From: CAVQGZ01 sp964400785
GTDB lineage: Bacteria > Actinomycetota > Actinomycetes > Jiangellales > Jiangellaceae
Assembly (NCBI GenBank): GCA_964400785.1
Contig: CAYNWB010000010.1
Span: forward strand, 1-63,509
Reading direction: 5' to 3'
Length of the DNA stretch: 63,509 nucleotides
In this document: one piece after another, positions 10,717-19,276 of the stretch
Position numbering within the stretch: the stretch's first letter is position 1
How the letters are laid out: each line of letters starts with the position of its first letter
Made by a program: the position numbers and the translations under genes
Notes under the pieces: model-generated
What the model was told of the DNA's origin: nothing
The model's input: only the letters and a program-made list of their open reading frames with translations
The model's database searches: none

Positions 10717-11384
10717 GCACGAGCGACCACTCCCCGTTCGAGGGCTTCCCCCCCGCGGCCCTGGACTTCTACGAGGCTCTGGAGGCCGACAACACGAAGG
10801 TCTTCTGGACCGAGAACAAGCACGTCTACGACAGCGCGGTGCGAACACCTCTGCTCGCGTTGTGCGACCGGCTCGCGCCGGAGTTCGGGGCCGCCAAGGT
10901 GTTCCGCCCGTACCGGGACGTGCGGTTCAGCAAGGACAAGTCGCCGTACAAGACGGCGCAGGGCGCGGTGCTGACGGCGGGCGAGGGCGGCGGGGCCCAC
11001 TACCTGCAGATCAGCGCAGCGGGTCTGCTCGTGGCCGTCGGCTACCACGAGATGGCCGGCGACCAGGTGACCCGCTACCGCGAGTCCGTCGACGACGACA
11101 CGCTGGGCGAACAGCTGGCCGCCGCCCTGGCGCGGGTCGAGCAGGCGGGGCACACGATCGCAGGCGAGGCGCTCAAGACCCGTCCGCGCGGCTACCCCGA
11201 GCACCATCCACGGCTGGCCCTGCTGCGCTACAAGACCCTGACTGCGTGGCACGAGTACCCGCCGGAGCCCTGGCTGCACACGGCCGAGGTCGTCGACGTG
11301 GTGGCCGGCACCTGGCGTGAGATGGCTCCGCTCAACACCTGGCTCGAACGCAACGTGGGTGCCAGCCACCAACCGGCGCGGTGA
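10713..11384 (+). CDS. DUF2461 domain-containing protein
   Basis: 223-residue protein of the DUF2461/TIGR02453 family, whose biochemical role is not known. The family core is seen in FFxEAL-like N-terminus (ALDFYEALEADN), KVFRPYRDVRFSKDKSPYKT and the later LKTRPRGYPxxHP segment. No signal peptide or membrane span, so it is cytoplasmic. It overlaps its neighbours by four bases on both sides (ATGA with the GNAT gene, GTGA with azlC), indicating one operon. No functional link with branched-chain amino acid export is evident. Confidence 0.85.
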   Translation: MSTSDHSPFEGFPPAALDFYEALEADNTKVFWTENKHVYDSAVRTPLLALCDRLAPEFGAAKVFRPYRDVRFSKDKSPYKTAQGAVLTAGEGGGAHYLQISAAGLLVAVGYHEMAGDQVTRYRESVDDDTLGEQLAAALARVEQAGHTIAGEALKTRPRGYPEHHPRLALLRYKTLTAWHEYPPEPWLHTAEVVDVVAGTWREMAPLNTWLERNVGASHQPAR

Positions 11385-12118
11385 GCGACACCCCTCCTGC
11401 GGCGCCGGCACCCGACTGGACCAGGCGGCGCACCGCCGTCGTCCGCGACGCAGTCGGTGTCGGGGTGGCCACCGGTGCGTACGGGTTGTCGTTCGGCGCG
11501 ATCGGTGTGGCCGGTGGGCTGACGATCGCCCAGACCTGCGCCACCTCGGTGCTGATGTTCACCGGCGCCTCGCAGTTCGCCCTCGTCGGCGTGCTCGCCG
11601 CGGGTGGTGGCGCCCCGGCGGCCGCTGTGACGGCGGTGCTGCTGGGGGCGCGCAACGCGCTCTACGGCCTGCGACTGGCCGGGCTTCTGCAGCTGTCCGG
11701 CACCCGCAAGGCCGTCGGGGCCCAGCTCGTCATCGACGAGTCCACGGCGATGTGCCTGGCCCACGAGGACGACACCCGTGCTCGACGCCTGGCCTTCTGG
11801 ACGACGGGGCTGGCCGTGTTCGTGCTCTGGAACCTGGCCACGCTGGCCGGGGCGCTGGCCGGCACGGCCCTGGGCGACCCACAGACCTATGGTCTGGACG
11901 CGGCGGTGCCGGCGGCCTTTCTGGCGCTGCTCTGGCCGCGCCTGAGCGACCGTCGGGCCCGACTGGTCGCGCTCGCCGCTGCCGCGGTCGCACTGCTGCT
12001 CACGCCGGTCGCACCGGCCGGGGTGCCGGTGATGGCCGCGGCGGGGGTCGCGGTGCTGGCCGGGCTGCTCTGGCGAGACGCTGCCCTGCGCACGGCCTCG
12101 CCCGGGACGGTCACCTGA
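11381..12118 (+). CDS. azlC: AzlC family branched-chain amino acid exporter, large subunit
   Basis: 245-residue membrane protein with about seven hydrophobic spans. AzlC with AzlD forms a LIV-E-type exporter for branched-chain amino acids. Family features: the N-terminal block GAYGLSFGAIGVAGGLTIAQT, the motif MFTGASQFALVGV and the RNALYGLRLA segment. GTG start in GTGA overlap with DUF2461; the stop shares a base with the azlD ATG (TGATG), so the two subunits are tightly coupled. Substrate in this organism is inferred from the family only. Confidence 0.88.
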   Translation: MSDTPPAAPAPDWTRRRTAVVRDAVGVGVATGAYGLSFGAIGVAGGLTIAQTCATSVLMFTGASQFALVGVLAAGGGAPAAAVTAVLLGARNALYGLRLAGLLQLSGTRKAVGAQLVIDESTAMCLAHEDDTRARRLAFWTTGLAVFVLWNLATLAGALAGTALGDPQTYGLDAAVPAAFLALLWPRLSDRRARLVALAAAAVALLLTPVAPAGVPVMAAAGVAVLAGLLWRDAALRTASPGTVT

Positions 12119-12426
12119 TGGTCTGGGGTGCCGTGCTCGCGGCGGCGGTGGGCTGCTACGCGCTGAAGGTGCTGGGGCTGTCGGTGCCGCAGTCCGTGCT
12201 CGACCGCCCCGCCGTCCGGTCGATCGCGGTGGCCCTGCCGATCGCGCTGCTGGCGGCGCTCACGGCCGTGCAGACCTTCGGTGACGCCCAGCGTCTGGTG
12301 CTCGATGCCCGGGTGGCAGGCGTCGCGGCCGGCGTCGTGGCTCTCGTGCTGCGCGCGCCGTTCCTCGTGGTGGTCGGGGTCGCCGCGCTCACCGCTGCCG
12401 GACTACGGGCGCTCGGGGTCGCCTGA
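12118..12426 (+). CDS. azlD: AzlD family branched-chain amino acid exporter, small subunit
   Basis: 102-residue partner of AzlC with four hydrophobic spans, no signal peptide and the typical length. ATG at 12118 shares its first base with the azlC stop codon. Its last 24 bases overlap the 3' end of the converging TPR gene, so the two transcripts run into each other and no terminator separates them. Confidence 0.85.
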   Translation: MVWGAVLAAAVGCYALKVLGLSVPQSVLDRPAVRSIAVALPIALLAALTAVQTFGDAQRLVLDARVAGVAAGVVALVLRAPFLVVVGVAALTAAGLRALGVA

Positions 12427-12867
12427 GCGCCAGACCCGGATCGCCTCCCGCATCGCCGCCCTGGCCTGCCGCCGATCGCCCAGGTCGTTGTAGGCGAGAC
12501 CGAGCCGGTACCACGCCGCCGGGTCGCCAGGGTTCTGCCGGGCACCCTCGTGAGCCTGCTCGAACGCCGCCGACGCCGCGGCCTTGTCCACCCGTCCGGA
12601 CGGACGCCGCGGCAGGTCGTCCACCGGAAGTGCGTCCCGACCCGCCAGGTCGTCCGCGAGGGCCTCGGTGTCGACGCCGAACCGCACCTCGCGCCACACG
12701 AGGGCTGCGCCGACCACGGGGAACACGAGCACCGCCAGCCCCAGCACGAGGCTCACCGGGTCGCCGGACAGACCGTCGCCCACGAGCACGATGCCGCGCC
12801 AGCCCACGAGCACCAGGTAGACGGCCAGCACCGCCACCAGCGCGAACGCGACGCTGCGAGCTCTCAC
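12403..12867 (-). CDS. Membrane-anchored TPR-like protein of unknown function
   Basis: 154-residue protein with two predicted membrane spans near residues 5-27 and 40-62, then a soluble C-terminus with one recognisable tetratricopeptide unit (AWYRLGLAYNDLGDRRQARAA). TPR units mediate protein contacts; no enzymatic motif is seen. GTG start overlaps the dapB stop as GTGA, so it is the last gene of the pnp-M16-dapB transcript. Tail-to-tail overlap with azlD by 24 bases. Such small proteins next to dapB are seen in several actinobacteria but have no assigned role known to me. Confidence 0.75.
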   Translation of the reverse strand: MRARSVAFALVAVLAVYLVLVGWRGIVLVGDGLSGDPVSLVLGLAVLVFPVVGAALVWREVRFGVDTEALADDLAGRDALPVDDLPRRPSGRVDKAAASAAFEQAHEGARQNPGDPAAWYRLGLAYNDLGDRRQARAAMREAIRVWRSGDPERP

Positions 12868-13619
12868 GCCTCGAGCGCAGCCTCGATGCCCAGGGTCAGA
12901 CCGGGGTGACCCGTCACCCACCGCACGCCGAGCAGCACCCCCGGCATGAACGAGGCGCGGTCGAGAGAGTCGTGGCGAATGGTGAGGGTCTCGCCGGTGG
13001 CTCCGAGCAGCACCTCCTGGTGCGCCACGAGTCCGGACAGCCGCACCGAGTGGACGGGTACCCCGTCCACCGATGCTCCTCGTGCCCCCGGCAGGGCGTC
13101 CGCGGTCGCGTCCGGCGCAGCTGCCCGCTGGGCACGCTCGCGCGCCGCTGCCACCAGCCGGGCGGTCAGGGCAGCGGTGCCGGACGGGGCATCGGCCTTG
13201 CCGGGGTGGTGCAGCTCGAGAATCTCGACGGAGTCGAAGAAGGGCGCGGCCAGCTCGGCGAAGCGCATCATCAGCACCGCCCCGACCGAGAAGTTCGGGG
13301 CGATGAGGGCTCCGACCCCCGGGTTGGCGGCCAACCAGGCTCGCACCTGGCGTACCCGCTCGTCGGTGAACCCGGTCGTGCCGACCACGCAGTGGATGCC
13401 GGCGCCGATCGCGGCCTCGAGGGTGGCCATCACGGCGTCGGGATGGGTGAAGTCGACCATCACCTGGGCACCCGACGACGTCAGCTCACCGAGGTCGTCG
13501 CCCTGGTCGAGCGAGGCCACCAGCGTCATGTCCGCGGCCTCCGAGACGGCGGCACAGGTCTGCGACCCCATCTTGCCCGCGGCGCCGACCACGGCCACGC
13601 GTACGGCGTCGGCGCTCAT
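12864..13619 (-). CDS. dapB: 4-hydroxy-tetrahydrodipicolinate reductase
   Basis: 251-residue NAD(P)H-dependent reductase of diaminopimelate/lysine synthesis. The nucleotide-binding loop is VVGAAGKMG near the N-terminus, the substrate-binding signature is ELHHPGKADAPSGTA with the catalytic His-His-Lys, and VDFTHPDA and GTTGF mark the active-site loops. ATG overlaps the stop of the M16 peptidase gene (ATGA). It follows pnp and the M16 gene in the usual actinobacterial order. Confidence 0.95.
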   Translation of the reverse strand: MSADAVRVAVVGAAGKMGSQTCAAVSEAADMTLVASLDQGDDLGELTSSGAQVMVDFTHPDAVMATLEAAIGAGIHCVVGTTGFTDERVRQVRAWLAANPGVGALIAPNFSVGAVLMMRFAELAAPFFDSVEILELHHPGKADAPSGTAALTARLVAAARERAQRAAAPDATADALPGARGASVDGVPVHSVRLSGLVAHQEVLLGATGETLTIRHDSLDRASFMPGVLLGVRWVTGHPGLTLGIEAALEA

Positions 13620-15010
13620 GTCACGGCCGCCCGCAGGGCTGCGTCGTCGTCGAAGGGCCCGACGACCGACAGCGACAGCGGCTGGCTGAAGAGCTCGTCG
13701 GCGAGGCTGCCGACCTCGTCGACGGTGACCGCGTCGATCCGGCGCAGCACCTCCGACAGCGTCGGCAGCTCGCCGGAGAGAAGCTCGGCCTTGGCGAGTC
13801 GACTCATGCGTGAGCTGGTGTCCTCGAGCCCGAGCACCAGCGACCCACGAAGCTGCCCCTTGGCTCGGGCCAGCTCGACCTCGGTGATGCCGGCGGTGCT
13901 CACCGCGGCGAGCTCGGCGCGAATCAGCTCGAGCGCCTGCTCGGCCTTGCCCGGCTGGCAGCCGAGGTACACGCCGAACGACCCGGTGTCGGCCAGCGAG
14001 GAGAAGAACGAGTAGACCGAGTAGGCCATCCCGCGCTGCTCCCGCACCGTCTGGAACAGCCGGGACGAGGAGCCGTCGCCGAGCACGCTGGACAGCACCG
14101 CGAGCGGCCAGCGCCGTTCGTCACGGGGCAGGCCGGGCACCCCGACCACGATGTTGGCCTGCTCGGTCGGGCGGTTCTGCACCGTCACCGCGGCACTGGC
14201 CGGAACCCGCACCCCCTCGGGCAGACCGGCCCGGGGCGGCGCCGGGTGCGCGTCCTCGTTGACCACGAGCGCCCCCTGCGCCAGCGCCTGGCGCACCAGG
14301 CGCACCAACGCCGTGTGCTCCAGGTTGCCGGCCGCGGCGATCACGAGGTTCTGCGGCAGGTAGCGGGTGCGGTACCAGAGCCGAAGCTGGTGTGCTGCCA
14401 TCCCCTCGATCGAGCTCACCGTGCCCAGCACCGGACGCCCGACCGGGTGCGGCGCCCACATGCCCTGGCTGAACAGCTCGTGCACGGTGTCGGCCGGGTC
14501 GTCGTCGTTCATGGCGATCTCTTCGAGCACCACCGGCCTCTCGGCGTCGACGTCCTCGTCGGTGACGAGCGAGGCGGTGACCATGTCGAGCAGCACGTCC
14601 AGAGCGATGGGCAGGTCGTCGTCGACGACACGCGCGTAGTAGCAGGTGAGCTCCTTGGTGGTGAACCCGTTCAGCTCACCCCCGATCTCGTCGATCTCGG
14701 CCGCGATCGCCGCGGCGTCGCGGCGCGACGTCCGCTTGAACAGCAGGTGCTCGAGAAAGTGCGTGGCGCCGGCGACCGGCTCGCTCTCGTCCCGCGAGCC
14801 GACGCCGGCCCAGACGCCCAGCGACACCGACCGCACGGTCGGCAGCTGCTCGGTGATGACGCGCAGGCCACCGGGGAGCACGGTGCGGCGCACCGTGCCG
14901 ATGGCCTGGTCGATGCCCTCACCGCCCGGCGAGAGCAGGGTGTGGGTCGTGCCGGGGTGCTGGGTCGGCAGGGCCCAGCCTCCCCCGGCACCTCCACGAC
15001 GACGGGTCAC
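13616..15010 (-). CDS. M16 family zinc metallopeptidase (PepR-like)
   Basis: 464-residue pitrilysin/processing-peptidase relative. The inverted zinc motif HxxEH is H84-F-L-E87-H88, with the downstream glutamate ligand in the VLEEIAMNDDDP region; the second M16 domain contains the R/Y pair of the C-terminal half (FQTVREQRGMAYSVYSFF). It lacks a signal peptide and is likely cytoplasmic. GTG start overlaps the pnp stop as GTGA. Homologs beside pnp are conserved in actinobacteria, but a physiological substrate is not established. Confidence 0.92.
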   Translation of the reverse strand: MTRRRGGAGGGWALPTQHPGTTHTLLSPGGEGIDQAIGTVRRTVLPGGLRVITEQLPTVRSVSLGVWAGVGSRDESEPVAGATHFLEHLLFKRTSRRDAAAIAAEIDEIGGELNGFTTKELTCYYARVVDDDLPIALDVLLDMVTASLVTDEDVDAERPVVLEEIAMNDDDPADTVHELFSQGMWAPHPVGRPVLGTVSSIEGMAAHQLRLWYRTRYLPQNLVIAAAGNLEHTALVRLVRQALAQGALVVNEDAHPAPPRAGLPEGVRVPASAAVTVQNRPTEQANIVVGVPGLPRDERRWPLAVLSSVLGDGSSSRLFQTVREQRGMAYSVYSFFSSLADTGSFGVYLGCQPGKAEQALELIRAELAAVSTAGITEVELARAKGQLRGSLVLGLEDTSSRMSRLAKAELLSGELPTLSEVLRRIDAVTVDEVGSLADELFSQPLSLSVVGPFDDDAALRAAVT

Positions 15011-17232
15011 GACTCAGGCGCCTGCTCGGGCTCGTCGGATGCGGCCTCCTCGGTCTCGACCACGGGGACGAGGGAGAGCTTGCCGCGGTCGTCGACCTCG
15101 CTGATCTCGACCATGACCTTGCTGCCGACAGACAGCACGTCCTCGACGTTCTCCACCCGCTTGCCCCCGGCAAGCGAGCGCAGCTTCGAGATGTGCAGCA
15201 GCCCGTCCTTGCCCGGCACCAGCGAGACGAAGGCACCGAACGGCACCGTCTTGACGACGGTGCCCAGGTACCGCTCGCCCGGCTGAGGCATCGTCGGGTT
15301 GGCGATCTGGTTGATCATCGTGCGCGCGGCCTCGGCACTCGGGCCGTCGACGGCGCCGATGAAGATCGTGCCGTCGTCCTCGATCGCGATCTGGGCGCCC
15401 GTGTCGTCCTGGATCTGGTTGATGATCTTGCCCTTCGGCCCGATCACCGCACCGATCTGGTCGACGGGGATCTTGATCGTGATGATGCGCGGCGCGTACG
15501 GGCTCATCTCGTCGGGCTCGCTGATGGCCTCACCCATGACGTCGAGCAAGGTCATCCGCGCATCCTTGGCCTGCTGCAGCGCGCCGGTGAGCACCGAGGC
15601 AGGGATGCCGTCGAGCTTCGTGTCCAGCTGCAGCGCGGTGACGAACTCGCGGGTGCCGGCAACCTTGAAGTCCATGTCACCGAAGGCGTCCTCGGCACCG
15701 AGGATGTCGGTGAGGGTGACGTAGGTCGTCTGCCCGTCGACCTGCCCGGAGATGAGCCCCATCGCGATGCCGGCGACCGGAGCCCGCAGCGGCACGCCGG
15801 CGTTGAGCAGCGACATCGTGGATGCGCAGACCGAGCCCATCGACGTCGACCCGTTCGAGCCGAGCGCCTCGGAGACCTGCCTGATCGCGTAGGGGAACTC
15901 CTCGCGGCCCGGCAGCACCGGCACCAGGGCGCGCTCGGCGAGCGCGCCGTGACCGATCTCGCGGCGCTTCGGCGAGCCGACCCGCCCCGTCTCCCCGGTG
16001 GAGTAGGGCGGGAAGTTGTAGTGGTGCATGTAGCGCTTGCTCGTGACAGGCGCCAGGGTGTCGAGCTTCTGCTCGAGGCTGAGCATGTTCAGCGTGGTGA
16101 CGCCCATGATCTGGGTCTCCCCGCGCTCGAACAGCGCCGACCCGTGCACCCGGGGCAGCACCGCCACCTCCGCGGTGAGCGGGCGGATGTCGGTGAGGCC
16201 ACGTCCGTCGATGCGCACCCCGTCGGTGAGCACGCGCTGACGCACCTCGTTCTTGGTCAGCGACCGGAACGCCGCGCCGAGCTCCTTCTCACGACCCTCG
16301 AAGCGCTCGCCGAGAGCGGCCCCCACGTCGGCCCGGACGGCATCGAGGGCAGCCTCGCGCTCGACCTTGCCGGGGATACGCAGCGCCTCGGCCAGCGGGG
16401 CACGAGCGACCTCGGCCACGGCGTCGTACGCGTCGTCGCCGTACTCCGGGTAGGTCGGGTAGTCCGCGACCGGCTTCGCCGCCGCCTCGGCGACCTGCGT
16501 CTGCGCGGCGCACAGGGCGGTGATGAACGGCTTGGCCGCCTCCAGCCCCTCGGCCACGACCTGCTCGGTCGGGGCGGGGGCGCCGTCGGCGATGAGCGCC
16601 CAGGCGTTGTCGGTCGCCTCGGCCTCGACCATCATCACCGCGACGTCGCCGTCGGGCAGCACCCGTCCTGCCAGCACCATGTCGAACACGGCCTGCTCGA
16701 GCTGCTCGACGGTGGGGAACGCGACCCACTGCCCCTCGATGAGGGCGACGCGCACCGCGCCGATGGGGCCGGAGAACGGCAGCCCCGACAGCTGTGTCGA
16801 CATCGAGGCCGCGTTGATGGCCAGCACGTCGTAGAGGTCCTTCGGGTCCAACGACAGCACCGTCACCACGACCTGCACCTCGTTGCGCAGGCCCTTGACG
16901 AACGACGGGCGCAGCGGGCGGTCGGTGAGACGGCAGGTGAGGATGGCCTCCGTGGAGGGCCGTCCCTCCCGACGGAAGAAGGAGCCGGGGATGCGTCCGG
17001 CGGCGTACATGCGCTCCTCGACGTCCACCGTCAGGGGGAAGAAGTCGAAGTGCTCCTTGGGGTTCTTGGACGCGGTGGTCGCGGAGAGGACGACGGTGTC
17101 GTCGTCCAGGGACGCCACCGTGGAGCCGGCGGCCTGCCGGGCCAGGCGCCCGGTCTCGAACGTCACGCGGCGTTGCCCGAATCGTCCGTTGTCGATGACC
17201 GCTGTCGCGATCGTTTCCTGCTGACCCGTCAT
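15007..17232 (-). CDS. pnp: Polyribonucleotide nucleotidyltransferase (PNPase)
   Basis: 741-residue 3'-5' phosphorolytic exoribonuclease, in actinobacteria also the main RNA 3'-tailing enzyme. Two RNase PH domains (about residues 15-145 and 330-555) surround an all-helical linker; a KH domain (IPVDQIGAVIGPKGKIIN) and an S1 domain (GTVVKTVPFGAFVSLVPGKDGLLH) follow, then an acidic tail. ATG at 17232 with GGAGG seven bases upstream is the clear start. It lies 167 bases downstream of rpsO on the same strand; the gap contains several hairpins and a terminator-like stem. In Streptomyces the rpsO-pnp intergenic hairpin is an RNase III site, so similar autoregulation is plausible. Confidence 0.97.
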   Translation of the reverse strand: MTGQQETIATAVIDNGRFGQRRVTFETGRLARQAAGSTVASLDDDTVVLSATTASKNPKEHFDFFPLTVDVEERMYAAGRIPGSFFRREGRPSTEAILTCRLTDRPLRPSFVKGLRNEVQVVVTVLSLDPKDLYDVLAINAASMSTQLSGLPFSGPIGAVRVALIEGQWVAFPTVEQLEQAVFDMVLAGRVLPDGDVAVMMVEAEATDNAWALIADGAPAPTEQVVAEGLEAAKPFITALCAAQTQVAEAAAKPVADYPTYPEYGDDAYDAVAEVARAPLAEALRIPGKVEREAALDAVRADVGAALGERFEGREKELGAAFRSLTKNEVRQRVLTDGVRIDGRGLTDIRPLTAEVAVLPRVHGSALFERGETQIMGVTTLNMLSLEQKLDTLAPVTSKRYMHHYNFPPYSTGETGRVGSPKRREIGHGALAERALVPVLPGREEFPYAIRQVSEALGSNGSTSMGSVCASTMSLLNAGVPLRAPVAGIAMGLISGQVDGQTTYVTLTDILGAEDAFGDMDFKVAGTREFVTALQLDTKLDGIPASVLTGALQQAKDARMTLLDVMGEAISEPDEMSPYAPRIITIKIPVDQIGAVIGPKGKIINQIQDDTGAQIAIEDDGTIFIGAVDGPSAEAARTMINQIANPTMPQPGERYLGTVVKTVPFGAFVSLVPGKDGLLHISKLRSLAGGKRVENVEDVLSVGSKVMVEISEVDDRGKLSLVPVVETEEAASDEPEQAPES

Positions 17233-17375
17233 GGGCAGCCCTCCTTTGGGCTTGGTCGGGGTCACAGCCGGCAGACCGGTCATCGATGGAAGCCCGCGGG
17301 CTCGACGCCCGAAAGCCACGACCGAGGACCGGCGGTCCCGGGGGCTGACCCCCATGGGTGGGATATGGAGTTGTG

Positions 17376-17396
17376 CCTGCCCCGTGGCGGGGCAGG
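17376..17396 (-). terminator. Hairpin in the rpsO-pnp gap
   Basis: Perfect eight-base-pair stem CCTGCCCC / GGGGCAGG with a five-base loop, starting four bases after the rpsO stop. There is no U-run, so it is either an actinobacterial L-shaped terminator or attenuator, or a processing stem limiting read-through into pnp. The rest of the gap holds a 12-base palindrome at 17291-17302 and a GGGGG/CCCCC stem at 17340-17353. Confidence 0.5.
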
Positions 17397-17399
17397 GGT

Positions 17400-17669
17400 C
17401 TAGCGCCGCAGGCCGAGTCGCTCGATGAGGGTGCGGTAGCGCTCGATGTCGGTGTCGGAGAGGTAGTTGAGCAGCCGCCGACGACGGCCGACCATGAGCA
17501 GCAGCCCACGGCGGCTGTGGTGGTCGTGCTTGTGCTCCTTGAGGTGCTCGGTCAGGTGGTTGATGCGGTGCGTGAGCAGCGCGACCTGAACCTCGGGCGA
17601 CCCCGTGTCGCCCTCGGAACGGGCGTAGTCGGTCATGATCTGCTGCTTGGTGGCGGTGTCCAGGGACAA
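17400..17669 (-). CDS. rpsO: 30S ribosomal protein S15
   Basis: 89-residue S15, which binds the central domain of 16S rRNA. Sequence is highly conserved: GDTGSPEVQVALLTHRI, HKHDHHSRRGLLLMVGRRRRLLNYL and RYRTLIERLGLRR. The start is taken as TTG at 17669, giving exactly the usual length and the conserved SLDTATK N-terminus; the sequence AAGGAA lies about ten bases upstream. An in-frame ATG further out would add 13 basic residues absent from homologs. Downstream of the isocitrate dehydrogenase gene by 123 bases and upstream of pnp. Confidence 0.95.
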   Translation of the reverse strand: MSLDTATKQQIMTDYARSEGDTGSPEVQVALLTHRINHLTEHLKEHKHDHHSRRGLLLMVGRRRRLLNYLSDTDIERYRTLIERLGLRR

Positions 17670-17792
17670 GGGGAACCCGTTCCTTCGTCGTGTCGTTGCG
17701 CGGTGCACCCGGGCACATCCACCGGGGCATGCGTGGGCCGCGGCCGATCTAACGGCGTGCCAAGGGTAGCAGCCGACGAGCCGGACGAAGAG

Positions 17793-19223
17793 TCAGTTCT
17801 GCCCCTGCGCGAGCGTGTACGCCCGTTCCCCGTTGTACTCCTCGAGCTTCTCGACGTGCATCCAGCGGTATCGGACGCCGATGCGGTGCAGCAGGTCCAG
17901 AACCGACTCCGGGTGCCACGACGCCTGGTCGCTGATCGTGAACCGGCACCTGAAGTGGTCGACGCAGCTCGTCGACCCGCCGGTGCCCGGCCAGACCGCG
18001 GTCCCCCGGTTGGAGATCATCGACAGGGAGTAGGGGGTGCCGTGCAGCATCTGCGTCATCCAGGCGGCGATCGTCGACGGCTGCTCGTCGGTCTCGATGA
18101 AGATGTCGACGCCGACCTTCGTGCGCGAGCCGAGCTCGGTCCGCACCTGGTCGCGGGTGACGTCGGGCATGGTGACCGGCTGGTAGGACCGGCTCGGCAC
18201 CGACGACTCGAGGCCGAGCCGCTCGGCCACCGCGTCGGCGAACGCGGACGTGCCGACCGGGTCCGCCCCTGCCACGTCGCGCGTGTGCACGCCGTCCTCC
18301 AGCGTCCGGAAGAGCGCCTGCTCGAGACGGTGGGCCGGCTCGAACTGGCCGACGTGGCGCAGCATCATGATCGCCGACTGGATCAGGGCGCTGGGGTTGG
18401 CGACGTTGCGTCCGGCGTACTTCGGCGCGGAGCCGTGCACCGCCTCGAAGATCGACACGTCGCTGCCGAGGTTGGCCGACGGGGCGAAGCCCAGCCCGCC
18501 GACCAGGGCGCTGGTCAGGTCGGACAGGATGTCGCCGTTCATGTTCGTGGTGACGATCACCTCGAACTGCTCCGGGGCCTTGACGAGCTGGTGGGCGGCG
18601 TTGTCGACGATCACGTGCCACGTCTGCAGGTCGGGGTACTCGGCCGCCACGGCCATGAACTCCCGCTGCATCATGCCCTCGGTCAGCTTCATGATGTTCG
18701 ACTTGGTCGCCACCGCGACCTTCGTGCGCTGCTGGGAGCGCGCGATCTCGAGCGCGGTCGTCGCGACACGCCGGCATCCGAGGCGCGAGATGAGCTTGAG
18801 GCACTGGGCCACGTCCGGCGTCTGCATGTGCTCGATGCCCGCGTAGAGGTCCTCGACGTTCTCCCGGACGACGACGAGGTCGATCCCGCGTCCGGAGTAG
18901 GGCGTCACCACCCCGGGCAGCTCGCGCACGGGTCGCACGTTGGCATAGGTCTCGAAGAGCTTGCGCAGAGTGACGTTCGCGCTCTTCTCACCGAAGCCCA
19001 CCGGGGTCTCCAGCGGCCCCTTGAGCACCGTCCTCGTCCGCATGATCGACTCGATCGTGGCTTGCGGGACGCCGCTGGCCACCCCGGAGCGAAAGACCTC
19101 GGCTCCCGCCTGCGCGGGTTCCCAGACGATGTCGGCCCCGGCGGCCTCGACGAGCCGCACCGCCGCACCGACGACCTCGGGTCCGATGCCGTCTCCGTGG
19201 ATGACTGTGACAGGAACTCCCAT
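17793..19223 (-). CDS. icd: Isocitrate dehydrogenase with C-terminal extension (Thermus/Rickettsia type)
   Basis: 476-residue isocitrate/isopropylmalate dehydrogenase family enzyme, which would oxidise isocitrate to 2-oxoglutarate. N-terminal GDGIGPE, the substrate-phosphoserine-equivalent region KGPLETP, VVRENVEDLYAGIEH, the catalytic lysine/aspartate region and the cofactor-binding GSAPKYAGRNVANPSALI are all present. Residues from about 345 on form an extra domain (VGVDIFIETDEQPST) characteristic of the long Thermus/Rickettsia-type enzyme, unlike the monomeric IDH common in actinobacteria. Start ATG has AGGAGG four bases upstream and its own consensus promoter. It interrupts the usual ribF-rpsO pairing. 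Cofactor preference is not deducible with confidence. Confidence 0.9.
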   Translation of the reverse strand: MGVPVTVIHGDGIGPEVVGAAVRLVEAAGADIVWEPAQAGAEVFRSGVASGVPQATIESIMRTRTVLKGPLETPVGFGEKSANVTLRKLFETYANVRPVRELPGVVTPYSGRGIDLVVVRENVEDLYAGIEHMQTPDVAQCLKLISRLGCRRVATTALEIARSQQRTKVAVATKSNIMKLTEGMMQREFMAVAAEYPDLQTWHVIVDNAAHQLVKAPEQFEVIVTTNMNGDILSDLTSALVGGLGFAPSANLGSDVSIFEAVHGSAPKYAGRNVANPSALIQSAIMMLRHVGQFEPAHRLEQALFRTLEDGVHTRDVAGADPVGTSAFADAVAERLGLESSVPSRSYQPVTMPDVTRDQVRTELGSRTKVGVDIFIETDEQPSTIAAWMTQMLHGTPYSLSMISNRGTAVWPGTGGSTSCVDHFRCRFTISDQASWHPESVLDLLHRIGVRYRWMHVEKLEEYNGERAYTLAQGQN

Positions 19224-19247
19224 GGCGCCTCCTTCGTGAATACAGGA

Positions 19248-19276
19248 AGCGTAGATCGTGTTTTCTAAATCGTCAA
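19248..19276 (-). promoter_or_regulatory. Consensus promoter of the isocitrate dehydrogenase gene
   Basis: TTGACG (19276-19271), a 17-base spacer that is strikingly AT-rich for this genome, and TACGCT (19253-19248), minus strand. The predicted transcript starts about 18 bases before the AGGAGG/ATG start. The -35 hexamer contains the TGA stop codon of ribF, so promoter and upstream gene overlap. This is the most canonical promoter visible in the window. Confidence 0.75.

Noticed and set aside
17340..17353. GGGGG/CCCCC stem upstream of pnp
   Set aside because: Five base pairs only in a very GC-rich context; mentioned with the rpsO-pnp gap rather than as a separate site.
15193..17403. 736-codon plus-strand frame opposite pnp
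   Set aside because: Shadow of pnp third-codon GC bias; no recognisable motif and no start context.
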